From assembly GCA_963696645.1 (NCBI GenBank), contig CAVOKY010000005.1, positions 682,001-746,000 of the forward strand: a DNA stretch of 64,000 bases. The letters run 5' to 3'. Positions 62,192-64,000 of the stretch are shown piece by piece. The notes below the pieces were generated by a model, which was given only the letters and a program-made list of their open reading frames with translations, was not told the DNA's origin and did not search any database. The DNA comes from JAMXLO01 sp963696645. GTDB lineage: Bacteria > Pseudomonadota > Alphaproteobacteria > Acetobacterales > Acetobacteraceae. The stretch's first letter is position 1, and each line of letters starts with the position of its first letter. Made by a program: the position numbers and the translations under genes.

Positions 62192-63800
62192 TCACGGCCG
62201 CATCGAGAACCGTGATTCTCCAGGTGCGCGCAGCGGCGCGGCCAGATTGGCGAAGTCGCACAGCAGTCTACGGGTGTCGCGCGGGTCGATCACCTCCTCG
62301 ACCCAGAAGGTTTCCGCGGTGCGGTAGGGCGAGCGCAGGCGGTTCAGCCGCGCCTCGATCTCCTCCATCTTGGCGGCGGAATCCGGGGCGGCGTCGATTT
62401 CGGCGCGATAGGCAGCCTCGATACCCCCTTCCAGCGGCAGCGATCCCCAGCTTGCCGAGGGCCAGGCGTAGCGCTGACACAGGTGGCTCACCGGCTGGTG
62501 ACCCAGCCCGCCGACGCCGTAGCAGTTGCGCACCACGATGCTGCACCACGGCACGGTGGTCTGGTTGATTGCCGACAGCGCGCGCACGCCCCAGCGGATC
62601 ACCGCGCTGCTCTCGGCTGCGAGGCCGACCTGGAAGCCGGGGCAATCCACCAGATGCACAATCGGCAAATGGAAGGTCTGCGCCATGTCGACGAATCGGA
62701 TGATCTTGTTGCAGGCATCGGCGGTCCAGGCGCCGCCGTGGAACAGCGGGTCACCGGCCATCAGCGCCACCGGCCAGCCGTCGAGGCGGCAGAAGCCGGT
62801 GATGATCGGCCGACCGAAACTGCGCGCCATCTCGAAGAAGCTGCCCTTGTCCACCAGCGCCTCAATGATGCGGCGCATGTGGTAGGCTTCTTTCTTGACG
62901 CGCGGGAATCGCGGCGATCAGGAACTCGTCACGCCGTTCCGGATCGTCCCAACTGCGCACGCGCGGCGGCAGGTCCCAGATCGAGCCGGGCAGATAGGAC
63001 AGAAACCGGCGTGCGGCCTCGAACGCTTCTTCCTCGCTATCGACCGCGTGATCGACCGCACCGCATGCCGTCTGGATTTCCCAACCACCAAGTTCCTGTT
63101 TGGTGCGCGGTTCGCCCAGGCGTTCCACCACCGGGGGGCCGGCAACAAATACCGCGGCAATGTCCTTCACCATGACCGAGTAGTGGCTGGCCGCGAGGCG
63201 TGCGGCACCGAGACCGGCGACTGAACCGAGGCCGAGTGCAACCACCGGGACGGTGCCCATGTTGTTGGCTACCAGGTCGAAGGACGTGGTCTCGGACAGG
63301 CCACCTGGCAGATTGGCGCGGCCCGTGGTCTCGATCGTCTTGACCGAACCGCCACCGCCGGAACCCTCGATCAGGCGGATGATCGGCATGCGGAACTGGG
63401 CCGCGATTTCCTCCGACATCTTCGGCTTGCCTTTGATCGAGGCATCGGCCGAGCCGCCGCGCAACGTGAAGTCATCGCCCGCGATCACCACCGGGCGGCC
63501 GTCCACCGTGCCGCGACCGAATACGCAGTTGGCCGGGGTGAAGGCGATGATCTGCCTGCTGTCGGCGTCGTAGGTCGCCTTTCCGGCAATCGCACCGATC
63601 TCGTGGAAGCTGCCCGGATCGAGCATGCGGTCGATCCGTTCGCGCACGGTAAGGCGGCCGCCCTTGTGCTGGCGGGCAACACGCTCCGCTCCGCCCAGTT
63701 CCTTCGCCAGTGCGACACGCGCGCGGAGTTCGGCAAGTTCCGGTTCCCAACCGAGCGGCGCGGTTTGTTGCGGTCGTGGCGGGGGTGCGTCGTCGGGCAT
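62192..63800 (-). pseudogene. Acyl-CoA carboxylase, carboxyltransferase (beta) subunit, one frameshift
   Basis: Two crotonase-fold halves are conserved. First frame: RARVALAKELGGAERVARQH, FGRGTVDGRPVVIAGDDFTL, RLIEGSGGGGSVKTIETTGR, PVVALGLGSVAGLGAARLAA, VAGPPVVERLGEP. After an indel near 62895 the second frame gives MRRIIEALVDKGSFFEMARS, GRPIITGFCRLDGWPVALMA, HLPIVHLVDCPGFQVG and TVPWCSIVVRNCYGVGG. The C-terminal half binds biotin-carboxyl and the N-terminal half binds acyl-CoA (methylcrotonyl-, propionyl- or acetyl-CoA). The biotin carboxylase partner is not visible here. Confidence 0.85.
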
Positions 63801-63940
63801 CGGTATGGTGTCCTGCGTCTGGCCGCAGCGTATCGGCGGCCCGGACGCTATGGCAGGGCAGGGCCGCGTGCAATGTTACGGGTGGCGGAGAGAATATTGC
63901 GACCGCCCAACGTTGCCGGCGAGGCGCAACGCACGCGTCG

Positions 63941-64000
63941 CTATTGGCGAAATACCGCGGTTCGCATGAGCGCGGCACGCCGGCCGATCGCCAGCAACAG
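63941..64000 (-). CDS. Possible C-terminal end of a gene leaving the window
   Basis: Minus-strand frame reads LLLAIGRRAALMRTAVFRQ and stops at 63941-63943. It is consistent with the end of an upstream gene in the same orientation as the carboxylase, but it is too short to identify. Confidence 0.3.
   Translation of the reverse strand: MLLAIGRRAALMRTAVFRQ

Overview
The window is high-GC DNA from an alphaproteobacterium, most likely an Acetobacteraceae/Rhodospirillales member. The evidence is a TrcR/DUF1013 cell-cycle regulator, DUF1192 and YdcH-type small proteins, a rhizobial-type ribosomal protein L31, a shattered ALA synthase (hemA), and many LLM-flavin and xanthine-dehydrogenase-type catabolic genes. 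No rRNA or tRNA gene and no CRISPR array was seen.

The most unusual feature is a two-gene mobile element of about 3.46 kb, present three times: 429-3888 (+), 9000-12460 (+) and 24912-28371 (-). The copies are almost identical. Each encodes a 501-aa and a 543-aa protein. The two proteins are distant paralogues of each other, end in a winged-helix-like tail, and carry no DDE, HUH or tyrosine/serine-recombinase signature that I can see. All three insertions lie at CCTAAC, with CCTAA present at both ends. Hairpins sit directly at both element ends. Two internal controls fix the boundaries: removing copy 2 plus one CCTAA restores a PEP-CTERM reading frame exactly, and an unoccupied homologue of the copy 1 site lies at 29806-29811. 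Copy 3 sits between gap and pgk and splits a tkt-gap-pgk cluster.

Layout. 1-310: end of a metallophosphoesterase. 429-3888: element copy 1. 4017-7905: Uma2 protein, VOC protein, HpaB-type hydroxylase and an LLM oxidoreductase, all on the minus strand. 8590-12665: PEP-CTERM gene broken by copy 2. 12938-16761: ketopantoate-reductase-like protein, EthD-like protein, LLM monooxygenase and RlmI. 16959-21502: GYD protein, broken hemA, lipoprotein, hydantoinase/carbamoylase and small accessory genes. 21750-30483: tkt, gap, copy 3, pgk and a deoxyribosyltransferase. 30872-38152: an insertion-sequence graveyard with IS630 inside a secreted-protein gene, a deleted IS66 with an 8-bp target duplication, a low-GC three-gene membrane operon, and an IS3 remnant. 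38446-43902: small proteins, purK-purE, YdcH proteins, TrcR, DUF1192, Hsp20 and L31. 44044-55939: catabolic and redox genes (OYE, aminotransferase, a molybdenum hydroxylase pair, an ABC binding protein, and a three-gene 2-oxoacid:ferredoxin oxidoreductase operon). 56085-62105: toxin-antitoxin and restriction-modification island (VapBC, PIN/RHH, BrnT with a BrnA-like head fused to an MmeI-like enzyme). 62192-63800: acyl-CoA carboxylase carboxyltransferase.

At least ten otherwise well-conserved genes are split by single-base frameshifts. This is more than expected from natural decay, so many of these breaks may be indel errors in the assembly. I flag them gene by gene rather than calling every one a true pseudogene.
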